From an uncultured Akkermansia sp. (GTDB taxonomy: Bacteria > Verrucomicrobiota > Verrucomicrobiia > Verrucomicrobiales > Akkermansiaceae): a stretch of 64,000 bases of DNA. Shown here piece by piece: positions 41,501-47,502 of this stretch (the first letter of the stretch is position 1; each line of letters starts with the position of its first letter). The stretch lies in contig CANPYO010000001.1 in the NCBI GenBank assembly GCA_947588645.1, positions 1 to 64,000 on the forward strand. Direction: 5' to 3'. Made by a program: the position numbers and the translations under genes. The notes under the pieces are model-generated. The model worked only from the letters and a program-made list of their open reading frames with translations. It had not been told where the DNA came from and made no database searches.

Positions 41501-44410
41501 TCCTCGCTCAATGTCGTCGATGATCGCGAGAACACGCAGGGAACCGTGACCGTTGAGCTGAATAACGAGACCTGGGAGAACGTGGACGGCTTCGGCTACG
41601 AGCAGGGGCAGGTGCAGGATGACAGAGGGCATGTCGTCGGAACGGGCGCGCCCAACGGAACGGAAGGCTTCCGAGTGAAGGGGCAGGATACCACCTTCGA
41701 GGGCACGATCACAGGCGATGCGGCCGTGGTCTTCGACAAGACGGGCGACGGCCGTCTCACACTCGGCAGTGATCAGAGTCACCAAGGTTCGACCGGCGGC
41801 GTGAACGCGAAGGGCTCCTTCCGGATCTCCGATGGCTCCATCACCCTGCAGGGCAACGGCCTCGACGGAAATGGCAACACGATGGGAGAGCTCGTCTTTG
41901 CCTACGATTTGACTTCCGACGAGCGGACGGACGACAACACCGGTCTGACGCTCAACGAGGGGATTCACCTCACCGTGCACGGTATGCACGAAGAGGGCAA
42001 GAACGGCGCTGAGAACGGGATTCTCGGCGGCGATGTGACCCTCAACAAGGACAGTGTGTTCACCTTTGACAACTCGGCTAAACAGGAGGGATCGGTGCTG
42101 CATGACACCACGTTTAAGGCCGGTTCGTCGGGCGGGTTGCTCGTTGTTGGAGGCACGACTCCCGTCGGCGATGGAACCACTGCCCAAAACGGCTCCAGCC
42201 TGACCTTGGACAGCGCCAATTCCGGCATAAGTGGGGTGGACTTCCAGGTGAAGGATGGCGCGGAGGTGACCATGAGCAACGGCGCAGAGGTGACGAATAG
42301 CAACATCACTGTCAGCGGCAAACGGCAGACGTTCAATGAGAACGGCGAACTGACGACCAAGGGCAGCTTGCTCGCCATGGAAGGTAAGCCTTCGTCTTCG
42401 TCCATCGGCGGCGCAGGCGACATCACGGTGCAGGAGGGAGGTGAGCTGGCCCTCCGTGGAGGTGCGACCATCGTCGGCGAGGATAAGAACATCACGCTGA
42501 CGGGCGAGGGATCCAAGTTATCGGTGGATGACGAATCCTCGTTGGCCGTCTCGGGCAAGATGTCCGTGAGCGATCGCAGTGAGCTGGATCTGAATGGCAG
42601 CTCCGGCAACTCCATCGGGTCGCTCACCGGTACCGGCGTCATTTCCGGTAACCAGGGGGCTCAGCTGACCATCAAGGGGCCGGGAGAAAGTTCCTTCTCC
42701 GGCACGCTCACCAGCGATACCAAGCCGTCGAACGGTCTCAAGAGCCAGGGCGGCAAGTTGATTGTGGAGAACGGCAGCCGTCTGACGCTCGATCATGTGA
42801 CGATGGAAGCCAGGTGGGATTTGCGCGTGAACGACGGCGGCTACGTCGGTCTGTTCGCGGATAAGAGCTCTGCGGACTTCGGCAATATCGAGCTGGCGGG
42901 CGGCGGTGAACTCGAACTCGGCGACATCTCCGGCGGATTGAGCGGCACCCTCTCTGTGGATGATCAGAATGGCAAGAAGGGCAAACTGAGCATCAACGTC
43001 GGCGATGGCAACGGCGATGTGAGCCTGGATGACCTCGATATTGTGGGGGCGGATGGTAAGAGACTGTCGGCTCAGCAGGCAGCCGGCAAGCTCGAGGTGG
43101 ACTTCACCGGACGCGGTTCCGATCACTACAACGGATCGCTCCAGTACAACAGTCAGGATGGCTGGTACATCTACATGAACCGCAAGTCCTCCAATGGTTT
43201 CCTCAGACCCGGCATGCACAAGAATGTGCGCGCGGGCGCCAATCTCGCGTGGAATGTGGATGATCCGCTGAGCAAGGCCAGTCAGTACGTGAACGGCGCC
43301 GGCGCTTTCGGCGACCTGTACATGCTGTTCAAGTCCATCGCTGAGGGCTACGGCATCGTGGATCAGACCCTCGCTGACGCGGGATTCTCGAACCCGACCT
43401 CGATGGAGAATATGGACCGCACCCTTGCGGCGATGGCGGGCAGCTCGGTGGCGACGCTCGGCTCCGCGAGTCTGCAGGATGTGAAGCGCCAGTTGGAGAG
43501 CATACGCAACCGCTCCACCATGTTGGGCGACGCGAGTGTGAATGCGGATCCGGGCGCCAGGAAGATTCACGCCTGGGTGAATGCTGAGAGCGGCTATCAC
43601 AAGGTGGATGCCGATGGCTGGGCTCCCGGTTACACCCTGGATGGTTGGGGCGGTACCCTCGGCGGCAGCGTCGACTTCAGCGCCTCTACCAGCGCCGGCT
43701 TGGCTATCACGGCCATGTACAACAATTTGAAGACCGATTCGGCTGACATGGGCAAGGGCGATATCGACGTCACCTACCTCAGCGGCTACATCCGCATGCA
43801 ACAGGGCGCCTGGAGTCATACCTTCCTCGCCACGTTCGGTTCCTCCAATGTTTCGCTGGATCGCACGGTCTCCTACGGCCTCGGCTCCGGCTACAGGACT
43901 CATGGCGAGACGGACGGCTTCTCCACCGGCTTCATGTACGAGGTGGCCCGCACCAGCATGCTCAATGAACGAGGCACGGTTGCTCTCCAGCCGGTCTTCA
44001 ATGTGCAGTACCGCCACTCCAAGATCGACGGCTACGACGAAACGGGCAGCGATGCCGGCTTGCGCGTCAATGAGGCCTCTGCCGATATGGTGACCTTCGG
44101 CCTCGGCGCTCGCATGCAGTCGGTCATCAGCGAGAATGTCTTTGGCAGAGCCTCGGTGTTCGAAGCTCGGGCGCTTGTCAAGGCTGATGCCGGCGATGAC
44201 GCCGGCGAGGCCAGCAACTCGCTGCTCCACGGCGACTTATCCCAGGACGTCGAGAGCGCCAGTGTCGGCAAGATCGGCCTTGAGATCGGCGCCGGCCTGA
44301 CCCTGCCCATCGGCAGCAACGGCGGCACCATCTTCGTCGACGCCTCGGCTGAGTTCCGCTCCCGCTACACCAACCTCAACGCTAGCGCCGGTTACAAGAT
44401 CAGCTTCTGA
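23501..44410 (+). CDS. Giant autotransporter, 6969 aa
   Basis: One uninterrupted frame of 20.9 kb. The signal peptide MKLHLPCGLRKALLACLAAL, with a second hydrophobic stretch ending near AASHA, is nearly the same as that of the 1490-aa autotransporter. The passenger consists of hundreds of short Gly/Ser/Thr/Asn/Asp-rich beta-strand repeats (NGTLT, GGSLTV, SGSGTL), a beta-helix expected to span far beyond the outer membrane. Trp-rich opening modules (LTWTG..W..NW or similar) recur near residues 812, 1530, 2508 and 5113. A distinct domain at about 4160-4800 carries a ladder of VGGN/S/D-Y/F repeats. A helical linker (LGSASLQDVKRQLESIR, about 6645-6665) precedes the C-terminal barrel, which ends in GYKISF. 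Probable roles are adhesion or biofilm; the ligand is unknown. Reading-frame integrity suggests selection to keep it. Confidence 0.9.
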   Translation: MKLHLPCGLRKALLACLAALAAHCRVPRTVSTGTALLGVFTMLWGAASHAATQQDQDSPLSEDEEVLLLDEPDELTFDAPNLLSEDDEYGLQRFLAANNEENVMTISRGDSGIMPVAAPDGAFEVNAHDRGAGSLTDAYSNHNQAGTTWNINLKSGINYFPSTADPILANIYLSQTLTINQGSSRTTVTFQGAITGENGANLVYAWAGGASVGWKFMASTLDDFRGNISTSGRENDTDAAHTFTCTIEGRSNTGAITLNGRQDVLALNNATMRNSAINVTTLNVANKDASTTTATTFDVENVTVTGTLTTAPGSTAQFDSGNIVLATVTNNGTLSLGNTASAILNGVMSGSGSLTIGGTASLTVSANNNVDVNSLTMSGGTLTSNGTGQVNVNGVLTMSGGSITVGNRLFLKDNGNTHYIRGGASVTAAEMTNGQGHVGNLVIGGQVNGVGDVTNGKLTVGSGASTVTADLLKARTLWISNAQTVSNADNRSVVIVYGGVNLYTKFDRSTLTATGLSGDVCVLVDGASDLIVKGAMHGNNNALLESVYVRNNATMTVEGMLSIQNDNKLDINAGTVTLNGGLTANSVALTQGSLTAGGTKVTGTFTMGGGVTAQAAVDGLSAGSLETLENGKSLTLVSGALTITDAVNISGGELRLSGGAVSVANGIDASGGKLVLGSVRVAEDLKITLRDSAVLEVADGAEPGIDGISRITLGIEVADDASSGGKLKLTKAAMDTLLKWKGQINFSITGAPIGAIWDYELFDDTTGWSSADTEAAESFLKEFLGKDILEGRGGITVDSSGNVHYALAGDLTWTGQDGETGSVWDETAKNWEKEGKEAQVFEDKDSVTFGTAGSGHSDIIVSGELTAGDIRVEGESIYSFTGEEGDDSINAVGNLYVRDGSSATFSNLKSFSVAGGTLQGTLRLENTGTENSLGSMIVKSGGGITIVGETARTTLTSLDIEGGSLTSFGAGQDGSKSVGGAITVNGAMTVSNVDGSGGQVDVTGDLSASSLVVSGTGVSVIVSGTMGVGNSDTNDPLLRIDQGGSVTAGSLKGFGGNGYAGRILVGGNGIGTLTVGSEGKKGVLVLEARGLSVQGGNSSVTVHGDASLYGSYDNDHALLVTGATVDIRGTLRAPNSADDPSSAVRVEIGGNLSIGKGAWVQGSLEVLSNSNVKVDQRLSLEDSNDPVLIVTGGSSVTAGSIWGWTDTGVAGRLTVGDAVSAGTLTVGVEGYSVEEEVLKAKSLYVQHANSNVTINGDVKLTGTTEDNNNALKLEGSSSMTVHGGVHGAGGDPMSGGVSLNNGSHLTVDGDVASGGNVSLGGESSSSLTVDGSVKSDALQITNGTATLKGGLTANSVSLSNGSLQLGGEVNVSGAFTVSGGTLTLGVGTGAEHPLTSLTAGERISLVGGTLDLSVASVEELGVIDFGWFNHVDVGQHYNNQNIRPLLKVDTDNLWKLAHLKSNTVLDLEGWNGSTGLHLVDRDDVSKLKNGDSLNSYFDAFLHEHLRSRGRDQRYSLDTDGMLTIVGEVTELTWDGSAGDAWRAQTEDSSDNMWNMGGESGLTDTYFRNGEKVIFTTEGKEYEDVSTTVAIDGIVRPDSLQFVSGTWTITKAQAEEGEEEKTAVVVSYGQLKLKQGTDVTFKDVDSLTVLGATIEGHLTLDFEGTRRVDTVNVSALGRLTIKTGDVSVWEGSTVIHGSGAVILDAADQVVTVNGDNNLFAVLLAGGDATVQRDRTHEGIGSFVVASGTTLQLAANAATIGKGLSLARQLVVQGGASIQVDASVFDYGSSPSVMHYNERGTLVLAGDGIEGEEATGALKVTAEEYIKWAVELADDASIYLNGVTLHFGGAGAYAGAFHGNGKRLTVKGGSSSVLQIGENFRMVNEVDEHGGGTIEMTAGTRLQLAEDTLDMSAYAIVLNGGSLDVQRTAQIKSLSGNGGVSYANTNQVLEIVGWAEEAYTGSLAPGGLATVKIAGGARFLLGDGAAVGNKVEVYGTLSTDDAAEATESGEPASLAASVSNLNIAAGSAVGLGKNSTLTVSSNLAGLGGGFGSIEGKEGSMLVLRQGGTGGTFGGWVSSSFTYAGGGQYTLSGGFTGPELVVNSNGTLNLTGATSREEGEARTVLDLRNTDVDVAAGATLVLGGGSNNKVNRVYVTTTKEVEGGEQQQLTLNGTLTLRGTLLNQVEGDLTLGAGATLNYDNGGAGRNALTGVLTLDGGTLTWQRKLEVEGLERGTSGMLNGADSPEFLITGNVGRHVYDGVLGNIAVTMKGSATQAFSGSSYTNAFIVEDGTIEFSGAVDLSGATLTLKNGVFSFTGGSGIVDTLTTGDGGDKRALVLGGGELSVAKLDGSLTSLTLEGGSRLDLGDGNAPTEPVLYDLGTVILGGNATLGGLRLVAGEGDLPEPLPEPTQLHFTGFDYSRGGNLTIELSGDDLGTIARNRTGYQLFQIREGDLLTDKWCDGINIEVKDNSAGWNCRVDSSGYLWILDSTNALTFDGFEYIEEEDRKQPLDSMTWISNDPDLEWQVGRGEGQAPVWSTWRDNSGGQNVILTLAEEWAGEVEQPKMEMEVSLVGGVSVHDMKVEGATFTFTHESDVEGSLSVTGNLSIAGNGGVVVKGSTVTVDGELTGVIDEDGELRAGSMIVGAGGRLETTVDENYTSRILLEDTGTLQAKGQAKVKVTGVENRIETFSGDGNELHLDLVVDIATGAASGDGWTPVNQDTSASGNLYLDSVSVNKGTLKLVDVPEAIHVGNLTVGNNDPDHLDSIANMSGVAVDGLVTVNADGQLALGTTKETTLRGGLTGVGAISGGTDTAHAKLTFDGALSEAQTFEGSITRVDITVIGDAKNQTLTKLSDSTVTVDQGGAITLGGDGEDDVVNLEGATNVFQGTLAFTGSNNTVAGGESLTMGRQGTDETEPAVGVIEVLEGSSLTITGGLGSKTDNGSITGSGVLTVDTTGATSSAVTFGQGINVVKKGAGEQSFSADLGSGGTPHEGAITVQQGTLTFGGDVFQSGDVTLAHGTTLHFSKVSAEGETAQVQLGAINAADEVPESYEGAIVFDGEKLTLGAGRESFLGSLEFTRDGETTWDLAGNVTLGGLTVEAADQLTVGGEGRLTLDGELDLGDQDLVVNLVPGLAVTRGDDFGYREGTTGRLILNGEGLGTPVHMSLIFDKSWEGEEVGLDGNVFYYDFGAEHVGYGEDARNFKSVTVRSGAQFWLKETYDQSEVETQAGVQLGSGEVHIAGKGFTNEDGSFQPNVVGEGEDAYLSYGALRLDDGTLLIGGSLVLDEDAAVLVSSGTGTIAAEAVTGSAQGGEVLTKYGDGTLEITGSVSGLGGIATADADSSSSSDGTTSGGTLILSGSLDVGEGSFTFNADGRGDGPSSSIVVQGGLTGSANITKTGYGTLVLDGTKHELTATGSLTIDEYSTVELMGTNNFSGVVVNGVLNLAGTDVALKKLDGDSSGTIGLGGRTLTIIGTGGTFRGWIKEGQLTIDKGASQELVDGDPDNFDQVDVVDNGTLTLSAPKTTIRSLSGSGTVTDDKAESRITLIIQKPQGEKTFDGSLEDVGSITVRGGVQGFSKAFSGAFANVENVVEDGVEKVGVLKLLGADNTLTIGSLEGTLTIGDDAYEDASLTLTDQTTTSGTINGTGALTLTGMGSIESLIEGSLAITSSGTQSLTNVTAESIAVESGSMTVREGITVNRMSVSGGSVLTLENSNVRAKDESAVNGEEPHLDIEVSGAESRLAFAFGDPDLGSGIINLTLSSGATLDMSELTGRVDGQHGQEILLNTLGVTDGGNMTWADSVTGNQTVYVGTMSATGDVNLGSLASGQELHLEHLSNVTGHLTADVSGGGVVYLGEIFVAAGETGGSVAVRGGDLHVHAVENGGHGSAFHKSGSGDFNIGSKVVFERSTENNYNKLFVTFSGGLTWGGKNAGTDVLGAGELSFDGGNLAFGYDEEDSSLLKMDQSLFTSDLTSIYIDLKKMRVESLEGRGFRLGIVLSASEYTDEKAAELLELFAGNASGQMGTDDEEGEEGEGGEEGKGGLIDLDENYSFSEKSLSWELDADGNHYLTLHASGIALLDVKYWDQRWDAANYSAPNSGILEKTRFHDFGSLSGNTGSFLDSTLALADTPLLKDGGHNDANESRTVVWVDSGADVWNGSGVNTTRATIVGGSVHKTDESVSIVGVVDSFDSYIWYNPVQPADTDPADDAAADEESPMPPSDTTAHVHMLVGGSVCTWLSPSEDERGGFKGISHIQMENGAVDYIVGGNHVNNSAFTFDGDSYISVFDGSVLGSVVGGSTLTEGSASGANGYAFSGDSHVNIYAVLSNAKDAEGKDLVPTISSAVSTSESTQAAEGTAFTAVVGGNAWIGFATAEGAQDAVTTFNGNSHVLVDLVDSQYQLNGGDAPTEKPAPDAEGSFDKAIVGGNYTAFRKDENGARSSSTQFLGNTDISITANENHTFTAGINGASRSARAGEGITLFGIADLAPEKPELRSSTNITIDGGTYREAIAGGFWFEESATGDHAAEFYGDTHVTLNAGNFSRVVGGNYNLAGGAGASETTMGDTHVSVAGGTIAGGLLVGGDFYKDDNGQSNVRTGNTNVEISGGAFTDTSIVGGDYADFSGTTTGNASIQGNANLIIGSPDADNAAITIKGKLVGGSMVLDDGSGAHTVDVQSSTITVNSGTIEGVVIGGSYQSDHRAGESPAMNTLSSESIVVNLDGGVITGNVYGGHYSEVADHADALELGTVEINVNGSEVTGNIVGGNYLAAVKDSEAAPGGAVTINLNSGSVSGDVYGAGHHAAASLSGEEAALNASVAEVVVNLSSDFVFASTPETESHRLSGGFLKASGNEKLDASSVDHAVLKLTSGGVYTNLTEVTLQDFDEVVLGSTAAVSDFSLTQDAKGVGTSYRDYDADGMKVRTVDALLVRRDENAQDTARFTVNGNLDMTGAATRALDVSGAEMRVGAVSGLQTLLVHDGRMTVDSELKMVDGLHIDLENGFSSSYGKDESRAFLRAGSIDMSQFSADRKVKLTVSGLYEGGRVHEGLFYLVSGFDPEQQKGFADLFDAEFLKTLETQTNEALHEGESGFSWNGEGEGYYLDLQERAGSLVLSVRFGSPDKWFWNGQVGSEHDVEAGVWKGNTNDNWSKLDQPGAEGGETPNQAPLVNFTEGASNANDGVVRIEGTVTPGGIWVQGGEYTFRESDKGGSIELRSPQIRPGDPKEDPDRIIGKIVVGGVDDANSFASLDLQMGTTLVPEVEMRDRGVLTLSHENAIQDNTRVSFLGGKLVINEKVSEIRPDGSGELCYTGNMGARLNLADDNMLIIQVGRSYEGFLAELAAAPAGAAEFSGSGESPYAAPEQSLVMGNINTALNATEGSDGMRKALYTNGVEKSGRYKLTMAWRETGTDVTLSSNIRAQEGELAYEIGTAADGEMTLPDGVTVVRGATFSMFATAGNVTLGSFTSRDRASGEMESLIGDMLGMDDVARVSVGSADDKATYSFTGDNSSFSNGAIRLVGNGSSSLARAKDLKAIGAATSAQNAHVRLELQGRALEFDAKTETGRRGLDLYLTGMDVSGDNASFLGGYSLGNAANARINVYASTLTGDGVLANAWGKDANGEGTVSTAFHHSFTGDMADFHGKIVAGASTPGGQNSASDSSWTLNVQNVAEDHDYDFSLGGTGKVTMNAGESAITLTGQVSDLVSLENAGSGDVVLKGQNSTTGALITGDGSDEAVAGGFVLDGGATWSGTQLQGHGTFTLKQGTLTNGGSFTKDENASVVVDATGVVDVKGMKADTLGDITVHGDRGGRLSNVQGTLGTSGRRVTLVFDEANLSGVGEDADGLVSFTGKGGSLVVTQDSQAETPDSGLVLDFSEGGFVDVLKSHRVEGAQTVLHVVENGTLNLDAVDDGDLLRFLTKDSSGYGQLLSDLGFTLNKSGATSGNLLLSGVSTDVYLVLGEPGGDDDDVTVGAVNDAFDRKKAVVVDQNTGLTLRFDDNSGDEVTLHNLVGLVGSSLNVVDDRENTQGTVTVELNNETWENVDGFGYEQGQVQDDRGHVVGTGAPNGTEGFRVKGQDTTFEGTITGDAAVVFDKTGDGRLTLGSDQSHQGSTGGVNAKGSFRISDGSITLQGNGLDGNGNTMGELVFAYDLTSDERTDDNTGLTLNEGIHLTVHGMHEEGKNGAENGILGGDVTLNKDSVFTFDNSAKQEGSVLHDTTFKAGSSGGLLVVGGTTPVGDGTTAQNGSSLTLDSANSGISGVDFQVKDGAEVTMSNGAEVTNSNITVSGKRQTFNENGELTTKGSLLAMEGKPSSSSIGGAGDITVQEGGELALRGGATIVGEDKNITLTGEGSKLSVDDESSLAVSGKMSVSDRSELDLNGSSGNSIGSLTGTGVISGNQGAQLTIKGPGESSFSGTLTSDTKPSNGLKSQGGKLIVENGSRLTLDHVTMEARWDLRVNDGGYVGLFADKSSADFGNIELAGGGELELGDISGGLSGTLSVDDQNGKKGKLSINVGDGNGDVSLDDLDIVGADGKRLSAQQAAGKLEVDFTGRGSDHYNGSLQYNSQDGWYIYMNRKSSNGFLRPGMHKNVRAGANLAWNVDDPLSKASQYVNGAGAFGDLYMLFKSIAEGYGIVDQTLADAGFSNPTSMENMDRTLAAMAGSSVATLGSASLQDVKRQLESIRNRSTMLGDASVNADPGARKIHAWVNAESGYHKVDADGWAPGYTLDGWGGTLGGSVDFSASTSAGLAITAMYNNLKTDSADMGKGDIDVTYLSGYIRMQQGAWSHTFLATFGSSNVSLDRTVSYGLGSGYRTHGETDGFSTGFMYEVARTSMLNERGTVALQPVFNVQYRHSKIDGYDETGSDAGLRVNEASADMVTFGLGARMQSVISENVFGRASVFEARALVKADAGDDAGEASNSLLHGDLSQDVESASVGKIGLEIGAGLTLPIGSNGGTIFVDASAEFRSRYTNLNASAGYKISF

Positions 44411-44541
44411 CGAAGCCAATCTTGTAACTATGTACGATGTACGAGGTACGATTTGGAAAGTTCGCGCGCCTGCGGCGCGGGCGTATCCAAATCGTATCGT
44501 AAATCGTAAATCAAAATGTTTCTCCGCGCGTTATTTTCTTC
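44411..44541. repeat. Heptamer tracts and GC hairpin after the giant gene
   Basis: ACGATGT/ACGAGGT heptamers at about 44430-44453 lead into the TTTGGAAAGTTCGCGCGC module, a GCGCGCCTGCGGCGCG hairpin, and AAATCGT-type units to about 44514. Confidence 0.6.
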
Positions 44542-44569
44542 TTGCATTCGCGGGGGATGAGAGTATACT
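44542..44569 (+). promoter_or_regulatory. Promoter of the aconitase gene
   Basis: TTGCAT (44542-44547), a 16-nt spacer and TATACT (44564-44569), predicted start near 44576, so the leader to the ATG at 44591 is about 15 nt. Confidence 0.55.
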
Positions 44570-44590
44570 GTGCGCGAGTTCAAACGCAGT

Positions 44591-47308
44591 ATGGATACGA
44601 TACGCACATTTACCACGGGAGAAGGCAAGACGGCGCGCTATTATTCATTGCCGGCTCTGGCGGAGCAGGGATACCCCGGCATTCGGCGTATGCCGATATC
44701 GCTGCGCATTGTGTTGGAGAGTGTTCTGCGCAACTGTGACGGGTTGCGAGTGACGCAGCAGGACGTCGCCAATCTCGCCGGTTGGCAAGCTGGGGGAAAG
44801 GCGGACTTTGAGGTGCCCTTTACGGTAGCGCGCATCATTCTGCAGGATTTGACCGGGGTGCCGCTGCTGGTGGATTTGGCGGCGATGAGGGATGCGGTGC
44901 AGGCGCGTGGCAAGGAGGCGGGGAAGATGGAGCCGCTGGTGCCGGTGGACTTGGTGGTGGATCATTCCGTGCAGGTGGACTGGGCGGGTTTTCCCGGCGC
45001 CTTGCAGAAGAACATGACGCGTGAGTTCGAACGCAATGCCGAGCGCTATGAGTTCCTCAAATGGGGGCAGCAGGCGTTCAACTCTTTTTCGGTGGTTCCT
45101 CCCGGCACCGGCATCGTGCACCAGGTGAACTTGGAGCGACTCGCCCGCGGTGTCATGCAGCAGGGAGATGTCTTTTACCCGGATTCTCTGGTGGGCACCG
45201 ATTCTCATACCACCATGATCAATGGCCTGGGTATTGTGGCCTGGGGGGTGGGCGGTATCGAGGCTGAAGCGGGCATGCTCGGTCAGCCGATCACTTTCCT
45301 TGCGCCGGAGGTGGTGGGCGTGCAGCTTACGGGGAGCCTGCGCCCGGGTGTGACGGCGACGGATCTGGCGCTGCGGGTCACTCAGATGCTGCGGGCGCAT
45401 GGCGTGGTGGGTAAGTTTGTGGAATTTTTCGGGGAAGGCGCAGCGGCGCTCTCTTTGCCGGATCGTGCTACGGTGGCCAACATGGCTCCGGAATATGGCG
45501 CGACCATGGGCTTTTTCCCCATGGATGAGGTGAGCGCGGACTACCTGCTGTCCACCGGACGCAGCCGCGAACATGTGGATACCTACATCGCCTATTATCG
45601 GGCGCAACAGATGTTCGGCGTGCCGCAAGCGGGGGATATCGATTACAGCACGGAGCTGACGCTCGATCTGGACAGCGTGCAGCCCGCCGTCGCAGGTCCC
45701 CGCCGTCCGCAGGATCTCATCCCGCTCGCCGAGCTGAAGCAGAGTTTTTCCCGCATTTGCGAGAGCACCTTCGGTCGCCCCGCGAGCGCGGAGACCGTGC
45801 GCGTGCAGATGCACGGCAATGCCGGTGATCCGGATGCCCCTGAGGAGCATGAGGTGGAGCTGCGCGACGGGTCTATTCTCGTGGCGGCCATCACCAGCTG
45901 CACCAACACCAGCAATGAGGGGCTCATGCTCGCCGCCGGCATTCTCGCCAAGAAGGCTCTTGCTCTTGGCTTGCACGTGCCCGCATACGTGAAGACGAGT
46001 ATGGCGCCCGGTTCGCGTGCGGCCGCTCACTATTTTGCGCACACGGAACTCACCGCCGCGCTGGATGCTATCGGCTTTTCCATCGTCGGCTACGGCTGCA
46101 CCACTTGCATCGGCAATTCCGGTCCCCTCAACAGCGCTATCGAACAGGCAGCGGAGCAGCGTCCCTTCATTTCCTGCTCCGTGCTGTCCGGCAACCGCAA
46201 CTTTGAGGCGCGCATCCATCCGCGCGTGAAAGCGAACTTCCTCATGTCGCCCCCTCTCGTGGTGGCTTTTGCGTTGGCGGGACGGGTGGACATCGATATG
46301 GAGAACGAACCGTTGGGGCACACCCCGGACGGACAAGCCGTGTATCTGCGCGATGTTTGGCCTACGCCGCAGGAACTCGCCGACGCCCGCGCGCGCGCCT
46401 GCACGCCGGAGGAGTACCTCGACTGCTACTGCTCGCCCGCGCCGGAGTGGGATGCCATTCGCCCGCCGAAGGGCGCCACTTTTGCCTGGCATGCGGATTC
46501 CACCTACATTCACCGTCCCCCTTTCTTCGATGCCTTCACCGGGGAAAAGCAGCCGATTCACGATATTGTGGAGGCGCGTGCCCTGGGCATTTTCGGCGAT
46601 AGCGTGACGACGGATCACATTTCCCCCGCCGGCGCCATCAAGCCCACAGGCCCGGCCGGACAATTCCTCGCCGAGCACGGTGTGCAGCGGCGCGATTTCA
46701 ACACCTTCGGCTCGCGCCGCGGCAATGATGAGGTCATGGTGCGCGGCACCTTTGCCAATGTGCGCATCCGCAACCTGATGACCCCCGGTATCGAGGGCGG
46801 CTACACCCTCTATTTCGGCACGCGACCCGTCAACGAACCGGATGTGCCGATCTCTTCGCCGATCGGTACCCCCACTTTCATCTACGATGCCGGTATGGCG
46901 TACAAAGCCGATGGGGTGCCTGCTATCATCATCGGCGGGTCGGATTACGGTATGGGATCCAGTCGAGATTGGGCTGCCAAAGGAACTGCTCTGCTCGGCG
47001 TGCGGGCGGTCATTGCCAAGAGCTTTGAGCGTATTCACCGCTCCAATCTCATCGGTATGGGTGTGCTCCCGCTTGTTTTTGCTCAGCCGGACGATTACGA
47101 CCGTGTGCGCGACCTGAAGGACGCTCTCTTCTCCATTACCGGCTTGAGCAGCGATATAGCCCCGCGCGCCGCCGCTACCCTGCTGGTGCAGCCGGCTCAG
47201 GCTCCGGCTTTCTCTCTGCCGCTCATTGTGCGCCTCGATACGCCTATCGAGCGGGAATATTTCCGCGCCGGAGGCATCTTGCCATACGTCCTCTCCCGCT
47301 ATTGCTAA
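44591..47308 (+). CDS. acnA: Aconitate hydratase A
   Basis: A 905-aa [4Fe-4S] enzyme that isomerises citrate to isocitrate through cis-aconitate in the TCA cycle. The cluster cysteines are in TSCTNTSNEG and YGCTTCIGNSGPL. PDSLVGTDSHTTMINGLG, GVGGIEAEA and the C-terminal swivel-domain motif GSSRDWAAKG are all present. The length fits the AcnA/IRP1 class (about 890-910). The ATG at 44591 was chosen over an in-frame GTG at 44570 because the GTG overlaps the predicted transcription start and adds non-conserved residues. Isocitrate dehydrogenase lies 14 kb away, so the two are not in one operon. Confidence 0.92.
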   Translation: MDTIRTFTTGEGKTARYYSLPALAEQGYPGIRRMPISLRIVLESVLRNCDGLRVTQQDVANLAGWQAGGKADFEVPFTVARIILQDLTGVPLLVDLAAMRDAVQARGKEAGKMEPLVPVDLVVDHSVQVDWAGFPGALQKNMTREFERNAERYEFLKWGQQAFNSFSVVPPGTGIVHQVNLERLARGVMQQGDVFYPDSLVGTDSHTTMINGLGIVAWGVGGIEAEAGMLGQPITFLAPEVVGVQLTGSLRPGVTATDLALRVTQMLRAHGVVGKFVEFFGEGAAALSLPDRATVANMAPEYGATMGFFPMDEVSADYLLSTGRSREHVDTYIAYYRAQQMFGVPQAGDIDYSTELTLDLDSVQPAVAGPRRPQDLIPLAELKQSFSRICESTFGRPASAETVRVQMHGNAGDPDAPEEHEVELRDGSILVAAITSCTNTSNEGLMLAAGILAKKALALGLHVPAYVKTSMAPGSRAAAHYFAHTELTAALDAIGFSIVGYGCTTCIGNSGPLNSAIEQAAEQRPFISCSVLSGNRNFEARIHPRVKANFLMSPPLVVAFALAGRVDIDMENEPLGHTPDGQAVYLRDVWPTPQELADARARACTPEEYLDCYCSPAPEWDAIRPPKGATFAWHADSTYIHRPPFFDAFTGEKQPIHDIVEARALGIFGDSVTTDHISPAGAIKPTGPAGQFLAEHGVQRRDFNTFGSRRGNDEVMVRGTFANVRIRNLMTPGIEGGYTLYFGTRPVNEPDVPISSPIGTPTFIYDAGMAYKADGVPAIIIGGSDYGMGSSRDWAAKGTALLGVRAVIAKSFERIHRSNLIGMGVLPLVFAQPDDYDRVRDLKDALFSITGLSSDIAPRAAATLLVQPAQAPAFSLPLIVRLDTPIEREYFRAGGILPYVLSRYC

Positions 47309-47502
47309 AACACAAGACCTTTACGATTTAGAATTTCCCGCACTTGCGCGCGAATTTCTCAAATCGTACATCGTACGTCGTACATCGTACATGGGCGACG
47401 CTAGTCGCCACCGCCCACGCCTTCCGCTTACGCTTCGCATTCCCCGCGCCTTCGGCGCGCTGTAATCCAAATCGTAAATCGTAAATCGTAAATGCCTTGC
47501 GT
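47309..47502. repeat. Heptamer tracts between convergent genes
   Basis: An imperfect GC hairpin (AGAATTTCCCGC..GCGCGCGAATTTCT) lies just after acnA and may terminate it. A mixed ACATCGT tract is at 47361-47392, a GCGCCTTCGGCGCGC hairpin near 47448, and three AAATCGT units at 47469-47493, ending 9 nt before the stop of the convergent gene. Confidence 0.65.
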
